Shown here piece by piece: positions 1-11,736 of a DNA stretch of 64,000 nucleotides. The stretch is from positions 38,417,501 through 38,481,500 of the forward strand of contig JAMPIT010000575.1 of NCBI GenBank assembly GCA_026261815.1, read 5' to 3'. Each line of letters starts with the position of its first letter. Within the stretch, counting starts at the first letter, position 1. A program made the position numbers and the translations under genes. Under the pieces are notes generated by a model. The model had not been told where the DNA came from and made no database searches. It worked only from the letters and a program-made list of their open reading frames with translations. Source of the DNA: Monarcha castaneiventris obscurior (Eukaryota > Chordata > Aves > Passeriformes > Monarchidae).

Positions 1-955
1 AAGGAATCCGGCTTTTACCCAGCAGTAACCAAGATACCATAGGGAGCTGTTCATTGGGCGGATGGTTACTCTGCTGAACACCAACTCAGAGGAGCAGCTT
101 CATTCCCTTTTTCTGCCAGTTCCATAGGTTTGGCCAAAATGTTCTGAGGTGGATGCTGATTAGAGGTAGGTGATCCTCATCCTACTAGTCTTCATCCTAC
201 TGCCTATTGTTAATCCCTTCTGGGGGAGGGTCTCCCAAGGTGAGGTGATACCGGAGGGTTTTGAATGCTCCATACAGCACCAGGAGAGATGGGAGATGAA
301 TGCCTTTCCCAGGAATCTAAGCAGCTTGTGGCTGGCAGCAATAGTGGTGACAGACACCCCAAAAAGAGACAAAGGGGGCTCCCAGCAGCTCCGGTGTTGC
401 CACCTCTCTTCTTCCTCTCCCTCTCCTTAGGCCAGGCTCACAGCTGGAGAGGACAGCTAATGCCTTCTTTGGGGTGGCGAGTCTGACTTTGCAGCATCCC
501 CTCTGACAGCCTCAGGAACATTTCTGGCTGTGTCAGCCAAAATTCCTGCCGGGGACTGCTGCAATGCAGCACACCACACCCCCGCCGGCTCTGAGCCCCA
601 GCCTGGACAGCCAGTGCTGCTCAGCTCCAGCCCTGCCGCTGCCATAGGCGTCCCTCCTCCTCTTCCCACCGAGCCCTGATGATTTCAGGTTGCCTGGCAC
701 CGTCTCCCGAGGGCAGTTCCTTCCGCAGCGTGTGTCAGAGCAGCCTGGCGCACGTTCGGTTTCACAAGGTGCTGCCTGCACAACGCGCTGCCTCCCCGAA
801 GGGATCGGCTGTGGTTTCGTATTTCATTTCCCTCGCACGCTACACCCGAATTCCAGACGCTTTCTGGCTTCGCTGCTGCATGGACTCTGAGCGTCGATCC
901 TTTGCCGTACCCAGAGGAGGCAGACCGGGCTTCCCTCAGCTCCAGGGAGTGGACC
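1..955 (+). other. 5' flank and probable 5' UTR of ENDOD1-like gene
   Basis: This stretch lies upstream of the ENDOD1-like start codon. It must hold the promoter and 5' UTR, but I see no clear TATA box and cannot place the transcription start. GC content is moderate, with no strong CpG island. Short open frames on both strands here overlap each other and show no family resemblance. Confidence 0.4.
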
Positions 956-1249
956 ATGAAGACGTCAATTGTATTCTTGCTTTGCATCTCAGTTTTTCCC
1001 GGCTTTTCCCAGGGCAGAGTTGTTAGAGAGGATGAAACTGGTTTTGCCGAGTGTAACGTGTTCTTCCCTGGACAAGTCCCACCCGAAGGATTTACGGAGC
1101 CGTTCCATGTGAAAATCTGTCAGCAGTACAACAAAGAGCCACGCTTTGCAACCCTCTACAGTACTAAGGACAAAATCCCTCTTTATTCAGCTTTTAAGTT
1201 TACAAAGCCAGCTCAAAGTCAGGAGGAGAACTGGCTAGTTGAACCGCAG
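956..1249 (+). CDS. ENDOD1: ENDOD1-like coding exon 1
   Basis: This exon encodes residues 1-98: the signal peptide and the start of the nuclease-like domain. The ATG at 956 has A at position -3, is followed directly by the signal peptide, and is preferred over the in-frame ATG at 902, which would bury the signal peptide behind 18 polar residues. The exon ends with codon CAG before the donor GTAAGG at 1250, in phase 0. Confidence 0.9.
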
Positions 1250-4200
1250 GTAAGGCAGCTTTTCCTTCGCTGTAAAGCAACTGTTCCTGGAGAACATTTC
1301 CTCTGGGGTGAAGCTGGGGCTGGCATTTTGCAAAGGAGGCAGGAACTCTGCTTGTTGAACTTCTGTTGGTCTGAATTTAGCATGAGCAGAACTTATTTTT
1401 GTGCTTGGAACTGTGCAAACAAATAGCTTCTTATCCCAGGGAGCTTATAAAGAAAACTGGGAGGCTGCTGCATGAATGTGCCGTGCCAGGGGAGAGGAAA
1501 GCCCTCTCTGACACCAGTGATGTGTCTGTCCTGCCCGGCCAGCTCTTGTGGGCAGGGAGCACTGCTGGTGGGTTAAACATCGCAGTGTCAAGTTCAAGTT
1601 TGTTCTGTTGCCAGTGTGATCACAATGTTGATAGGAGTTCTTTAGCTTCACTAAGCAGAGATAAAACATCCATTTGTGGTTCACCAAGTTGATGCTGCAG
1701 CTTTTCAGTGTGTCCCACTGCTGCAGACTGAGGCAGGGAAATGAGTTGCTATGTCCTGGGGCGTGCAGGCTTTAGTCAAGTCAGAAGTATGCAGTACAAA
1801 ATGAATTTTGCCAGAGCCTCAGTAGTTTTTGTCTTCCCCTGACACTTGGCATGTTTAAGCAAGGCCTTCAGGCTGTTCAGTTTAAAGGAAATCCTTTAAA
1901 AATTGGTGGTGCCCTAAGACAACATTAGCTCTCCTTCAGCGCCCCCCCCCCCCCCCCCCCCCCCCAATGTTTTAGATTTTTCGGCAGTGATAATAAGGAA
2001 TTTTGTAGCAACATCAAGCTACCCCATCTGTTGAGCTCAGGAAAGATTGCCAGTGTGCAAGGGTGCTTTGTTAGGGCAGGAATGGCTGAAGTGCCAGAGC
2101 AGTGTGTTGGGAGTGCGGCCCTCAGCTGCTGGATGTTGCCACAATCAAACTCACCCCTCTGCCAGGAGAGTGCTGTGCTTATTTTTCTCATGTGCGGTGA
2201 TGAGATACTAAGGCCACAAGGCCACAGGCAGTGAAGAGAGAGGATCCTAAGTGCTTATCTTCACCCTGGACTGTCTCCTGGCTCTCTGGGCTGAGTTTTG
2301 AGTTGTAGGAGTTCCTAAGGGCCTCTTGGTCTGAGTTCCTTCCACTTCACAAGCAAGCTGTGGGAGTTGGCCCTTTCAAAACAGAAGAAGCTTTTTGCAG
2401 ACTGTCATTACCGAGTTGTGGAAGGGTGGTAAATTTTTAAAGCACGAAGGGAACCTAGGCTGGCAAGAATCTTTGGTCAGTGCCATGGAGGCAGCAAGGT
2501 GAAGTGGCAGAGATGAGATCCTTTCCCATTTGCCTTGGCCAGTGACACCCTTCATCACCTCTAGCCCCCATATCTCCTCCTGCTTCTTGTGGTCCAGCTC
2601 TCCCAATCTACCTAGGTAGTCTCAGAAGCTGTTCCTGCCATGGAGCAGTGGGTAGCCCTCTCCCAGTAACTTTGATTTTCCTGCACCTCCCTTTAGCTGG
2701 CTTCTCTGCCCTTCCTGCTCCATCCCTTTTCACCCCTCATCTTGTCTTTGTTCCTGCCAGCACTCCAGAGTCCCAAACCTTATGCAGCCTCAGAAATAAT
2801 AGGGCAGGTGCTAGCTGGAGTTGCTCTAGCTTCTCCAGAGCAGCCTCACAGGCTGACAGTAGTTCTTAGACCCACTTACGGGTCCCTTTCATCCATTGCT
2901 GAAATGCAGATGTCTCAGAGGCAGGAGGTAGCAGCTCTGCAGTTCCCTGGAGGAACCTATGACTGAGGCAGAAAAGTACTAGGACAAAAAAAAAAAAAAA
3001 ATCTGCAGAAGGATATGTAAGGGGAAGAAATCAAGAATATGAAAAATTCCTGTAACTCAAGAAATAAGTACATACAGCCCTCTCAGACACTGCCACTTGG
3101 AGGAGAGAGTGGGGAAGAGCTTTCATGCATGTTCCACCAAGGCTAGGTCAGACGGCTGCTGCAGGGAACCCTTAGCAACACCTGCTCTGCAGCGTAGCCC
3201 AGGGGGCTCACATCACCGATTTTGTGGGTAATCTCCTTGCTGAGACAGGGGCAGCTGGGCACGAGCTGGCTCAGCTGCTCACTGGCATGGGCAGGCGCAT
3301 GGAGATGCAGACACACAGCAAATGGAAAGAAATCACTATAAAAACATTCTCAGCACTCCAGTGAGGGCCTCAAGTTTGTCATGTGTTTTTTGGCGGGGGG
3401 ATAATGATGTAAGTGGTGAGGGCACCATCGCACTCCCTCCTCAGGAATGTCTGCCTGAGAAACAAATGCCAAATGTACCACAGTGGCAGTAATTGGCTGA
3501 GAGTTGTGAGGAATGTCAGTGCCACCCACTGCGGATTGGCAGCTGGAAACAATGAATTAATTCGGCGATTAGTGAAAAAGTAGAGAGCAGGAAGGGTAGG
3601 CTGATGAGCAGGGTACTGATGGGACTCCTCCAGGCACAGGTCTGAAAGCCTGCTCTGCCACAGATTTCCTAGGGGTTGAGAGCAAGTCACTTAGGTGTCT
3701 TTCACCTGATTCCATTTTGGTTGTCTGAAAATCTCTGTGTTTGATTCTTTCTGTAGCTTAGAGAGAGATGGAAAACTCTGGAGTTGCTTTTTCCATCCTA
3801 ATGTATGAGAGGCTGGATGAATTTCCTCGTGTTTTCATTTGGTTTATGGCTACCACCAGGCAGATGACCAAGCTGGGATTCTTACCCAACTACAGTGCAT
3901 CTACCCCTGAGCTGCTCTTGCAGTCTCTCTTGGCAGAGAGTAAAGAAACAGGCACTTCTAGAGCCACTCATGTGAATGTCCTACTACGGAAACCTCAGAG
4001 TAAGATACAGGGCACTTCTTCCCTGACATATGAATCCCACACTAAGGTTGGATCAAACATTTCCACTTCAATCAAAGGTGTAAGGGTGCCTGAGGAAGCA
4101 GCGGTGGGAGAGGGGTGCTGGAGTTCACCAGGGATCCTACATACCAGGGTGGGGAAGGTGGGAGGTCCTGCCTTGTTAAATGACCAAACTCGCTGGAAGC

Positions 4201-7200
4201 TGCCTTCCCTAATAACTGTATGTTGCCATACTTTTAATCCCCCTCTGCCTCTGTCCCATCTGTGAAACTGCACCCTCCACTTAATGACACACATCAGTGT
4301 TGTTATTTGCTAGCATCCATACAGGCTTCAGGCACGTAAGTTATTTTTAAATCTCCATCTTATGATAAGGAGTTTACCTGTCTGCTTGGATTTTGCCTTG
4401 AGCTGTTCCAGATTGTTTGGACAGGTGGCTTTATGGCTGACTCCATGAACACAGATACGCTTTGGGCTGACACAAGCCAGAAGCTTTTTGAAGCAGGGAA
4501 GAAATGTATCTTGCAATGCAGATTTGTTGCAGTGCTGAGACAGCCTGCCTTTGGGACTGAGCTGGGGGAGGCATGAAAACCTCAGGTACACATTAGTTAT
4601 TACAAACCATAATAGGAGTTATTATAAGCATAATTAGGTGATGTCAGAGCCTGACACATGAACAGCACACAGCTGCATTTTTATCGTATTCCTTTTTAAT
4701 TGCACCCAGACAATCCTGATGGTATGTGCAAAGGCCTGCAACTGGACAGGTAACCAGGGACATATTTTCTTGATAGGCTCCTCAAGGTTTGCATGCAGCA
4801 GCTCATAAGGAGAGAGAAATTAAGTTTATGCTTCTTCATGTAGGCTGGTAATATCTGCCAGGTATCAGAGCTGATCCAACCTAGGTCTATGTGTTCTTGT
4901 AGCATGGCAGCACTCACCATGGGAGTGAGATGGGATGAGTGTCTCTGAGAGGGTTTAAAACTCCAAAGGGTCATAGCACTGAGGACAGTTCTTGAGCACA
5001 GTCTCACATCTGTGCCCAATCCCCCTCACCTCTTCGGTGTGATTAAACACACTGAGTGCATCCCTTGTCCCATGGCACACCATCATCTCATCAGAAGGGG
5101 AGAATGGCAAGGGGAGCAGGGCTGGGAAGAGACAGTGATTTTGTGGAATGCAAAATGTCTGGCCTCATCAGTCAGCTGCAGCCCGTTGTTTGGGGTGACT
5201 AAGCAAGAGGGGCAGAGTAAGGCAGTAAAAGTGCAGAATTAGGTCTTTTTTAAGCAGTGCATTTAGAAAAAGCTGTGACTTGTGCAGCAGCACATGGGAC
5301 TCACAATGATCCTCCCAGTCCTGAAGCAGTAAGCATCAGATGCTTCAAAAAAAGAGAAAGAAACCTCCTTAGCAGGAGGTGGGGTAATGCAGCCCTCTGC
5401 AATGGCCAGGCTTGGCACTGTGACCAAGCTTGGTGCAGAGGGAGCCCTGTGCCTCGACTGCAGCAGGTTGGCTGATGCAGGAGGCCAGCCTGAGCTCAGT
5501 TCCCCAGTGAGGGTGATGGACAGTGCTGGCACTGGCTGACACTGGCCCTTTCATCCTGACTCTCAGCACAGGCAGGTGCAGACCTGTGAGGAGGTGATGT
5601 GGCACTAAGAGGATGCAGATTCTGTCTAAGATTGCAAGGACATTGTTGGGTGTCTGTCCAAGTGCACTGCAGGGTGGTCACGAGACAAGGATGGATGACC
5701 TGGCAGTGATTCAAGGTAGACTATGAACTGTCTGCCATAGATGTCTCCAAAGTGCATATTAGATGGTGCAGTAAGCAATTTATAGGCTGGCGCAAAGGCA
5801 GAAGGTTTAACTGGGCCAGCACAGTGCTGGGACCTGAGGGCCACAGCCTCTGAAACAGAATACAGAAGGCAGTGACTGCCAGAGATCGTCTGCTGCCCCT
5901 GAGCTTCTACCAACATGTTCACCCTCTAATTGAGGAACAAAATGACAATTTGGCACAGCCCTCTGGAGCAGCTGCAGGCAGCGTCAATAGGAATGACTAT
6001 GGATCAGACAGAGCTGTGGCCACCTGAGAAAGACCTGAACACACCCTGACATTCAGTGCTTCTCCTCCCACTGCTGTTTACCACCTCCACCTGCCCCCTT
6101 CCCCCCGTGCATGGCTCCAGGACAAATTCCCGCTGCAGTAATTGCTACCTCTGGCTCCACTGCATGGCAACCGCAGACACAAGCAGGTAGCACAGATTCC
6201 ATCAAGGGCCTTTGGTGGTGGCACCCTCACCCGTGTTATGCCAGGAGCTGTGTGGTCATTAAGGATGAGGTTCAGACTGTTAATGACACGAGGATCAGAC
6301 TAATGATGACCAGCCCTGCAGCAGCCCTAGGAGCTCACTGCCATGTCTCCTGTTCAAGGCAGGGAAGTTCAGGTCACCTGACATGATGTATGGCTTCATG
6401 CTTGCTTCTTACACAATAAGTGGTAAATGCCTTCTCTAGGCATCTTACACACCATGGCTTGTTTGGGTTTTTTCTTTTCCCATGGCTTGGATTTGATAGT
6501 TCAGAGGGACTTAAGTTCTTAAGTGAACTGCAGGTACCATCACAGTAGGAGGTGAAAACACGACCCTAAATCAAGCCATCTATTGGCCATTTTTGAGACC
6601 AGTAGATGGCTTGATTTAGGGTCATGTTTTCTAGGACTAAGCACAAGTTAGAGGCTTGGTATAGGGTGCCTGGTGAGATTTTGCAGGTTGTGCTGTGCTG
6701 TGTACGAGGCTTGAGAGATGCAAGTATCCTTTGGAGCCTAAACCAATGTGTTTGGCAGAGAAGCTAAGCAGAGAATACACTCCTCTGAAGCCCTTCAAGG
6801 AGAGTAAGGAGAGGGTGCAGGACGTAATCCAAGGAATGGCATGTACTAGTTGTCCTAATGAAATGTAAAGGCCCATTTTACACATTGCTTTCTGGGAAGG
6901 TGAATTGCATGCAGTAACGCTTCTCTCTACTCTTTCAGATAGATGATCCAGAAAATGACTTGCATGAAATGGTGCATGAAGCTGATATTGGTGGCACTGT
7001 GGCCAACCTTGGTGCAAACCAAGCCCTGACCTCAGACTACATGGGCTCTGGCTACGAGAGAGGCCTTCTCAATCCCAGTGTGCTTAATGAGGAGGATTTC
7101 CAGGTGGCCACTTACACACTCACGAACGCTGTCCCTCTGAGCCCAGCTCTGAGCAAAAGCTGGCACAGAGACATTGGGAAGGTAGTGGAGCAAGCTCTGA

Positions 7201-8072
7201 TCCCTCACTGCTCCAAGATGGATCATCTATATCTCCTTGCAGGTGCAATTCCTTCCAGTGTCCGAGTTAAAGGCAAGGTGTCAGTGCCAGAGAGCCTCTG
7301 GCTGGCAGCCTGCTGTGATGCTCCAGAGGGATGGTCCCTGGGACTAGTGAAAAAAATCAATGATGAAAACAGCTTGGCAGACCTCACCGTAAGAGAGCTG
7401 GAGAAGCAGCTTCTACCAGGAGTTCACTTGTTCAAGGGCAACTGTGGGGAAGACAAACAAAGCCAGGGGAAAAGAGAAGCAGTATTGGAAGCTGTCAGTC
7501 AGATCCGCTCTGGAGAGCAAGTAGAAACGAGTGACAACCAGGAGACCAAAGACAGCGGCTGGGTGAGAAGAGTGGCTGGCATAATTGCTACCCCTTTCAT
7601 CAAACTTCTGGAACTCCTCATCTACATCTTTGTGGAGCTGGTGAAATTTGTGTTTTATTTTCTGTGGCTTGTTGTAAAGAGAGTTGTTGGTACAGTTCTG
7701 GATGGAGTCTACAGCCTGTGGAATGGGATGGTGTCCTACCTTAAAGCTGTCAGCATGGTGCTCATCAGCATCCCCTATGATCTTGGGAGGGTCATCATCA
7801 ACATCTTCCTGGGCTTCCTGCAAATTGTTCAGGACGTGATGTCCCTCACCTACAGGATCCTGAGCATCCCCGTGGGGTTCATCCTTCACCTTGCTGCTTT
7901 CCCTTACCACTCCATCTGTGCCATTCCCTCTGTCCTTAAAGACATGGCCACTGGGATTGGGGGCACCTTCTCGCTGGTCCTTGATGCCACAGGCGCAGTT
8001 CTGCATGGTTTTTGTTACCTAGCTGGTCACATTGTCAAACGGTTTGTCCCTAAGGGCTCCTCTGATGACTGA
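956..8072 (+). CDS. ENDOD1: ENDOD1-like protein, whole coding gene (2 exons, 475 aa)
   Basis: The coding sequence joins 956-1249 to 6939-8072 in phase 0 and ends with TGA at 8070-8072. It gives 475 residues, close to the roughly 500 of human ENDOD1. Residues 1-19 form a hydrophobic signal peptide starting MKTSIVFLLC. The endonuclease-like domain covers about residues 28-270, with family landmarks FFPGQVPPEGF, NWLVEPQ, ERGLLNPS (138-145) and ATYTLTNAVP. The C-terminal part has hydrophobic stretches near residues 310-345, 367-397, 405-425 and 438-462, as in ENDOD1, which suggests membrane association. In the DNA/RNA non-specific endonuclease family the catalytic motif is DRGH. Here Asp is Glu and the catalytic His is Leu, so nuclease activity is doubtful. 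The family assignment is firm; the cellular role is not shown by the sequence. Confidence 0.93.
1942..1965. repeat. poly-C/poly-G homopolymer, 24 bp
   Basis: There are 24 consecutive C residues on the + strand within ENDOD1 intron 1. The complementary strand is a G run able to form quadruplex structures. Length is prone to sequencing and assembly error. Confidence 0.9.
2986..3001. repeat. poly-A run, 16 bp
   Basis: Sixteen A residues lie in ENDOD1 intron 1. No retrotransposon body was recognised directly upstream, so this is listed only as a simple repeat. Confidence 0.8.
6554..6631. repeat. near-perfect inverted repeat (33-bp arms, 12-nt loop)
   Basis: The left arm 6554-6586 and the right arm 6599-6631 are reverse complements at 31 of 33 positions, separated by a 12-nt spacer. 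One of the two differences can form a G-U pair in + strand RNA. The 78-nt fold has the size of a microRNA precursor and lies in ENDOD1 intron 1, about 310 bp before exon 2. A short palindromic (MITE-like) insertion is an alternative. No known microRNA was recognised. Confidence 0.9.
6939..8072 (+). CDS. ENDOD1: ENDOD1-like coding exon 2 (terminal)
   Basis: This exon follows acceptor TTTCAG at 6938 and reads in phase 0, beginning I-D-D-P-E-N-D and continuing from W-L-V-E-P-Q of exon 1. It encodes residues 99-475: most of the nuclease-like domain with the ERGLLNPS segment, an acidic and polar linker around residues 265-305, and the hydrophobic C-terminal region. The stop codon is TGA at 8070. 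The single large terminal exon matches the two-exon structure expected of this family. Confidence 0.93.
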   Translation: MDDPENDLHEMVHEADIGGTVANLGANQALTSDYMGSGYERGLLNPSVLNEEDFQVATYTLTNAVPLSPALSKSWHRDIGKVVEQALIPHCSKMDHLYLLAGAIPSSVRVKGKVSVPESLWLAACCDAPEGWSLGLVKKINDENSLADLTVRELEKQLLPGVHLFKGNCGEDKQSQGKREAVLEAVSQIRSGEQVETSDNQETKDSGWVRRVAGIIATPFIKLLELLIYIFVELVKFVFYFLWLVVKRVVGTVLDGVYSLWNGMVSYLKAVSMVLISIPYDLGRVIINIFLGFLQIVQDVMSLTYRILSIPVGFILHLAAFPYHSICAIPSVLKDMATGIGGTFSLVLDATGAVLHGFCYLAGHIVKRFVPKGSSDD

Positions 8073-11045
8073 GAAGGACGGAAACCAAGGCTGCAAATAC
8101 ACGGAATGAAGGAGGAGTGGGGCAATGCTTTAAGATACGTGGCCAAATGCTGTCAATTTCATTCTGGTATTTATTGTAGTGACATTAATAATAATGAACT
8201 GACTGGGGAATAACAAGGAGGGCCAAGGCAATGTTGCTCGGGCCACCAGCACTGTAACTCAAGTTCTGTCTGTTGTAAAATGTTCGGGTTTTATCGGTGC
8301 AGGCCACAAAGTTGCTGTGATTTGCAGGTGTCAAGATGCTTCCTCTGGGAAATGCACACTAAATGTGGTACGAGGTAATTTCTTTCTGGCTGTGGTGACA
8401 CTGAGACTTAGGAAGTGTCAGTGAGCTCTGCAGAAGCCCATCCCTTCCAAGGAGCAGGTGGTGGTGGTCAGGGGAGGACTTTAGTTACAGAGGGTTACTG
8501 GGACTTGATGAAAGGAGGAGGAGGCAAGAGTGCAATGCCTTGGGTCTGGGAAACAGCAGGGAGCAGGGTGGAATGGGGGCAACGTCCTGCTGTTGGCATT
8601 GCTCATTTTTCTGGTGTCCCACTGGTGGAGGGGATGCAGCTGGATATATCTCATAGTCCTCAGGCCTTTCCAGACGTCTGAAATTGCATGGATCTTGCTG
8701 CAAGGAAAGACCCACGGCCCATTTTTTTTGCATGATGGGAAAGCATTTTTCCTTAGCCATACCAAGGTTATCTTCCCCCAACCCTTCCTTGCTGTCTGGT
8801 GACCACTGAAGGTCTAAGCCCTGAATCTTCAAGATGTGGTGTTCTCTGAAGCTCTAAGCCCATGAATGTCTTGGCTTTGAAGCCCTCGTGTCTGCTCCAA
8901 AGCCCAGCAGATGTGGGAGTCATACTTTTGGCTTCAAATCTATTGCCACCTGCCTTGCTTCCCTTGAGAGCTGACTGCTCCTGAAGCAGGGGGACTATGG
9001 ACTGTCAAGTGGGAGGAGAGGCAGGAGGGATCTCTGGCTGCAGCTCTTGTTTTGCTGTGTGAAGTCCCAGCTGGTGAACCCCTGCACAAACACACACTTT
9101 AATGTCAGAGGCGAAACCAACCCCTCTTCTGCACTGCTCATCCTCTCTGCTCACTCTTCACCCCATCTTCCCTCTGCCAGCATGAGCCATGTCCCCCAGC
9201 AGCTGCAACACTGGAGCTGGGGCACACATCAGGCCTTTGCAGGGGGCCATCAAGTGTTAGTAGCCAGATGAGGGGTAGAGAGATACCTGCCACTGCTGGA
9301 GAAAGGCACAGGAGTGCTGCCCTTCCCTGGGGCTTGGCTCAGCAAGGGGCTTTGGATCTCCTGGTGCAGTTGCCTGTAGGAGGGAGGCTTCTTGTCTCAG
9401 CAGCATTTACTTTGACTGGACTCCAAAAGGCATTTGGGAGTCCTACATACATGGTTCCTTCCTTTCACACCCATCTGTGCATCTCCCTCCAGTACCAGCT
9501 TGGTGTGGACCCCTGATCTGCCATAGCATCCCATAATGAGTCTCAGGAGTGATGGTGCTGCCATCTCAGTGGTGCTGTGTTGGTGGGGGCCTGTTCTGGG
9601 TTGAAGAAAACTCAGTAACTAACATGGCAGCTTTGCCTCTCTGCATGTAGCCTGCAGCAAGGCTGAGCTGGCATGGATGGATTCAGAGGGAAAAGGAGAT
9701 GTGGCTGGTTCATGATGGGACAGAGTAGTTTCTTTAGCTCAGGGGCTGTGTTCAATGCAACCAGATGTGTGTGCACATCCCAGCCCAGCACACCCTGGCA
9801 CCCTGTTCAGCAGTGATGCAAATGGCAAAGTTGGGGATGCCAACAATGGTGATGAAGTGGGGAAGCAGTGGCATGAGTGGGAAGAGAGGATGACTCTTTG
9901 TCTGTCCCTTCATGGGCCACAGCTGATTTATTGAGGAAAGGAGGCTCTCTGCAAGCAGCACTGGCTTTTTTCAGAAGGAAATGCAACTTTTGTGTGCCAG
10001 TAGGGGTTTAGTTGGGTAAAGTCAGTGGTGTTCTTCTGTGGGAATGTTGGGTGCAAAGGGCAAGGTCACTGCTCCTAACAGGCAGAGAGCAGCCAGGGGG
10101 TGCTCTCCAAACTGAACTTTGCATGTCTGCCCACTCAAACATGCCTGGTCTGCTATCAAGACAGATGTGGAGCTGATTTCCCACTGTCTCAATCCCGGTA
10201 CTCCTCTAGGGCTGCATGGCAGCTCTCAAGGCAGGAAAGCAGCCAGCTCAAGTCCCAGGGGATGCTAGGGTGGGGTGACAGGGGCCCCAGCCTGGGGTCC
10301 CCAGGATTCCCAGCAGCCTCTGAAGGCATGTCTGGAGGCAGCAGCTCTCAAGTGCCGCCCAAGCACCGGGAAGAAGGGGTAGCTGCCCCCCAGTGCTGTC
10401 TCACATCTTGTGTGTGGCCTTATCTCTGACCCGTCTTAGCTCTGTGGCACTGCACAGCAGCCAGCCATGCCCTTCCTGGGGGCTCTGTATCCAGAGCAGC
10501 TTCCCTACACCTGAAGCCAGCAGCCCCTGCATCCCAGCTCCACCAGCACCTCCAGTGCAGCTCTGCAGTCACAGTGACACGGGAGCTCATGGGCTGATAA
10601 GCAGCAAGGCTGAGGCACCTCACAAGATCTGCATTGTCAATTTGCCACCACTGTCACTACCCCAGCTGGCTCAGGCCAGCACGTCTCTGCTGCAGCCATG
10701 ACTTCTGACAGCAAGGGGACAGTCCTTGGAATCTAAGGCGCTGCAGCTCTACAGGATTCAGGCAGATGTGCAACAGTATTATAAAAATGGTCTTAACGTG
10801 CTCAGATGTGAAATGCTAGGAACAGTAACTGACATGGGGCATTTCTCTTGTGTGCTGCATGTCTGAGCAGGCAGTGGGAAATCTGCCCTAAATATTGAGC
10901 AATTATCACAGAACAAGCAACATCCTGCAAAAAACCACTGTTTGAGATTCTTCTTATCTAGGCATGATTTATGGCTCCTGAGCTTACTCTATCCTTGGAA
11001 ACATATGGCTTCAACAAAATAAAATGACTTTTCCAAAGAGGCTGG
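8073..11045 (+). other. probable ENDOD1-like 3' UTR
   Basis: About 3 kb after the stop codon has no coding signal and leads to the first good AATAAA at 11,018. A long 3' UTR of this scale is also what I recall for the mammalian gene. The end is inferred from the signal only; a further AATAAA at 12,061-12,066 is an alternative. Confidence 0.5.
11018..11023 (+). terminator. candidate ENDOD1 polyadenylation signal AATAAA
   Basis: A canonical AATAAA hexamer occurs 2.9 kb after the ENDOD1 stop codon, followed within 40-60 nt by a T/GT-containing stretch. No transcript data were available to confirm use. Confidence 0.45.
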
Positions 11046-11607
11046 TATCACTTTCTGTCACAGTTGCAAATGAGATAATACAACCTAGGGTAAGCCCTGA
11101 CTAATCAAGAAAACACCAGGAGCACAGTTGTTCCTTGTAACAGCTTGACATCTGATATTAATGGCTCTTTTGTGCTTTTTATACACCTTTCCTCTCTCAA
11201 AGCACTCTAAGACTCAATTAACTAAGCTGCAGAGTAAGTAGGTAAAAGCTGAGGTGTTGCAGGCAGTGAATATGACTGTGTGTGCCAGAAGAGGGGATTG
11301 TTTTATCCTTGTGAGATGCTGTGAGACGCACTGGCGTGCAGCATGACAGCCAGTTTTTATACAGAAATCACAGCACAGCAGCACAGTTCTTCAGACCTCA
11401 CAGGGAGAAACCACCTCTTGTGCAGTGCCAGTCCCCAGACTGGCTTCATCACAGCTTCCTTACCTTTCCTGAAAGGGCTAATTATACTCCACTGTAAGTG
11501 TAGAGATCCTGTGGTGAGTAAACCAGCTGTTGGTTTTGCAGGTACCTCTCTTTGGGCAGACGAGTCCCTGCAGCTGAATCTGCATCTGTCTCAAGTTTGC
11601 AGGAACT

Positions 11608-11736
11608 GGTGAGGCACTGGAACAGGTTGCCTGGAGAAGCTGTGGATGCCGCATCCCTGGAAATGGTCAAGGGCAAGTTGGCAGGTTGGCTGGGGCTTTG
11701 ATCATCATGGTCTAGTGGAAGATGTCCCTGCTTTAA
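11608..11736 (+). mobile_element. CR1 LINE fragment (near 3' end)
   Basis: The phrases ACTGGAACAGGTTGCCTGGA and GGTCTAGTGGAAGATGTCCC are hallmarks of the avian CR1 3' region. The copy is truncated at both ends and diverged. Confidence 0.85.

Larger units (their letters stand above)
1250..6938 (+). other. ENDOD1-like intron 1
   Basis: This 5.7-kb intron has a GTAAGG donor and a pyrimidine-rich acceptor ending TTTCAG at 6938. It contains a 24-C homopolymer (1942-1965), a 16-A run (2986-3001) and the inverted repeat at 6554-6631. A 165-codon open frame (3768-4265) has no recognisable domain and is not called as a gene. I see nothing else supportable. Confidence 0.85.

Noticed and set aside
902..955. 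Upstream in-frame ATG at 902 as the ENDOD1 start
   Set aside because: It would place 18 polar residues ahead of a clear signal peptide. The ATG at 956 begins the signal peptide directly and has A at -3.
3768..4265. 165-codon open frame on the + strand within ENDOD1 intron 1
   Set aside because: No recognisable domain, a start in ordinary intron sequence and no splice or promoter support. A frame this long is plausible by chance in 5.7 kb.
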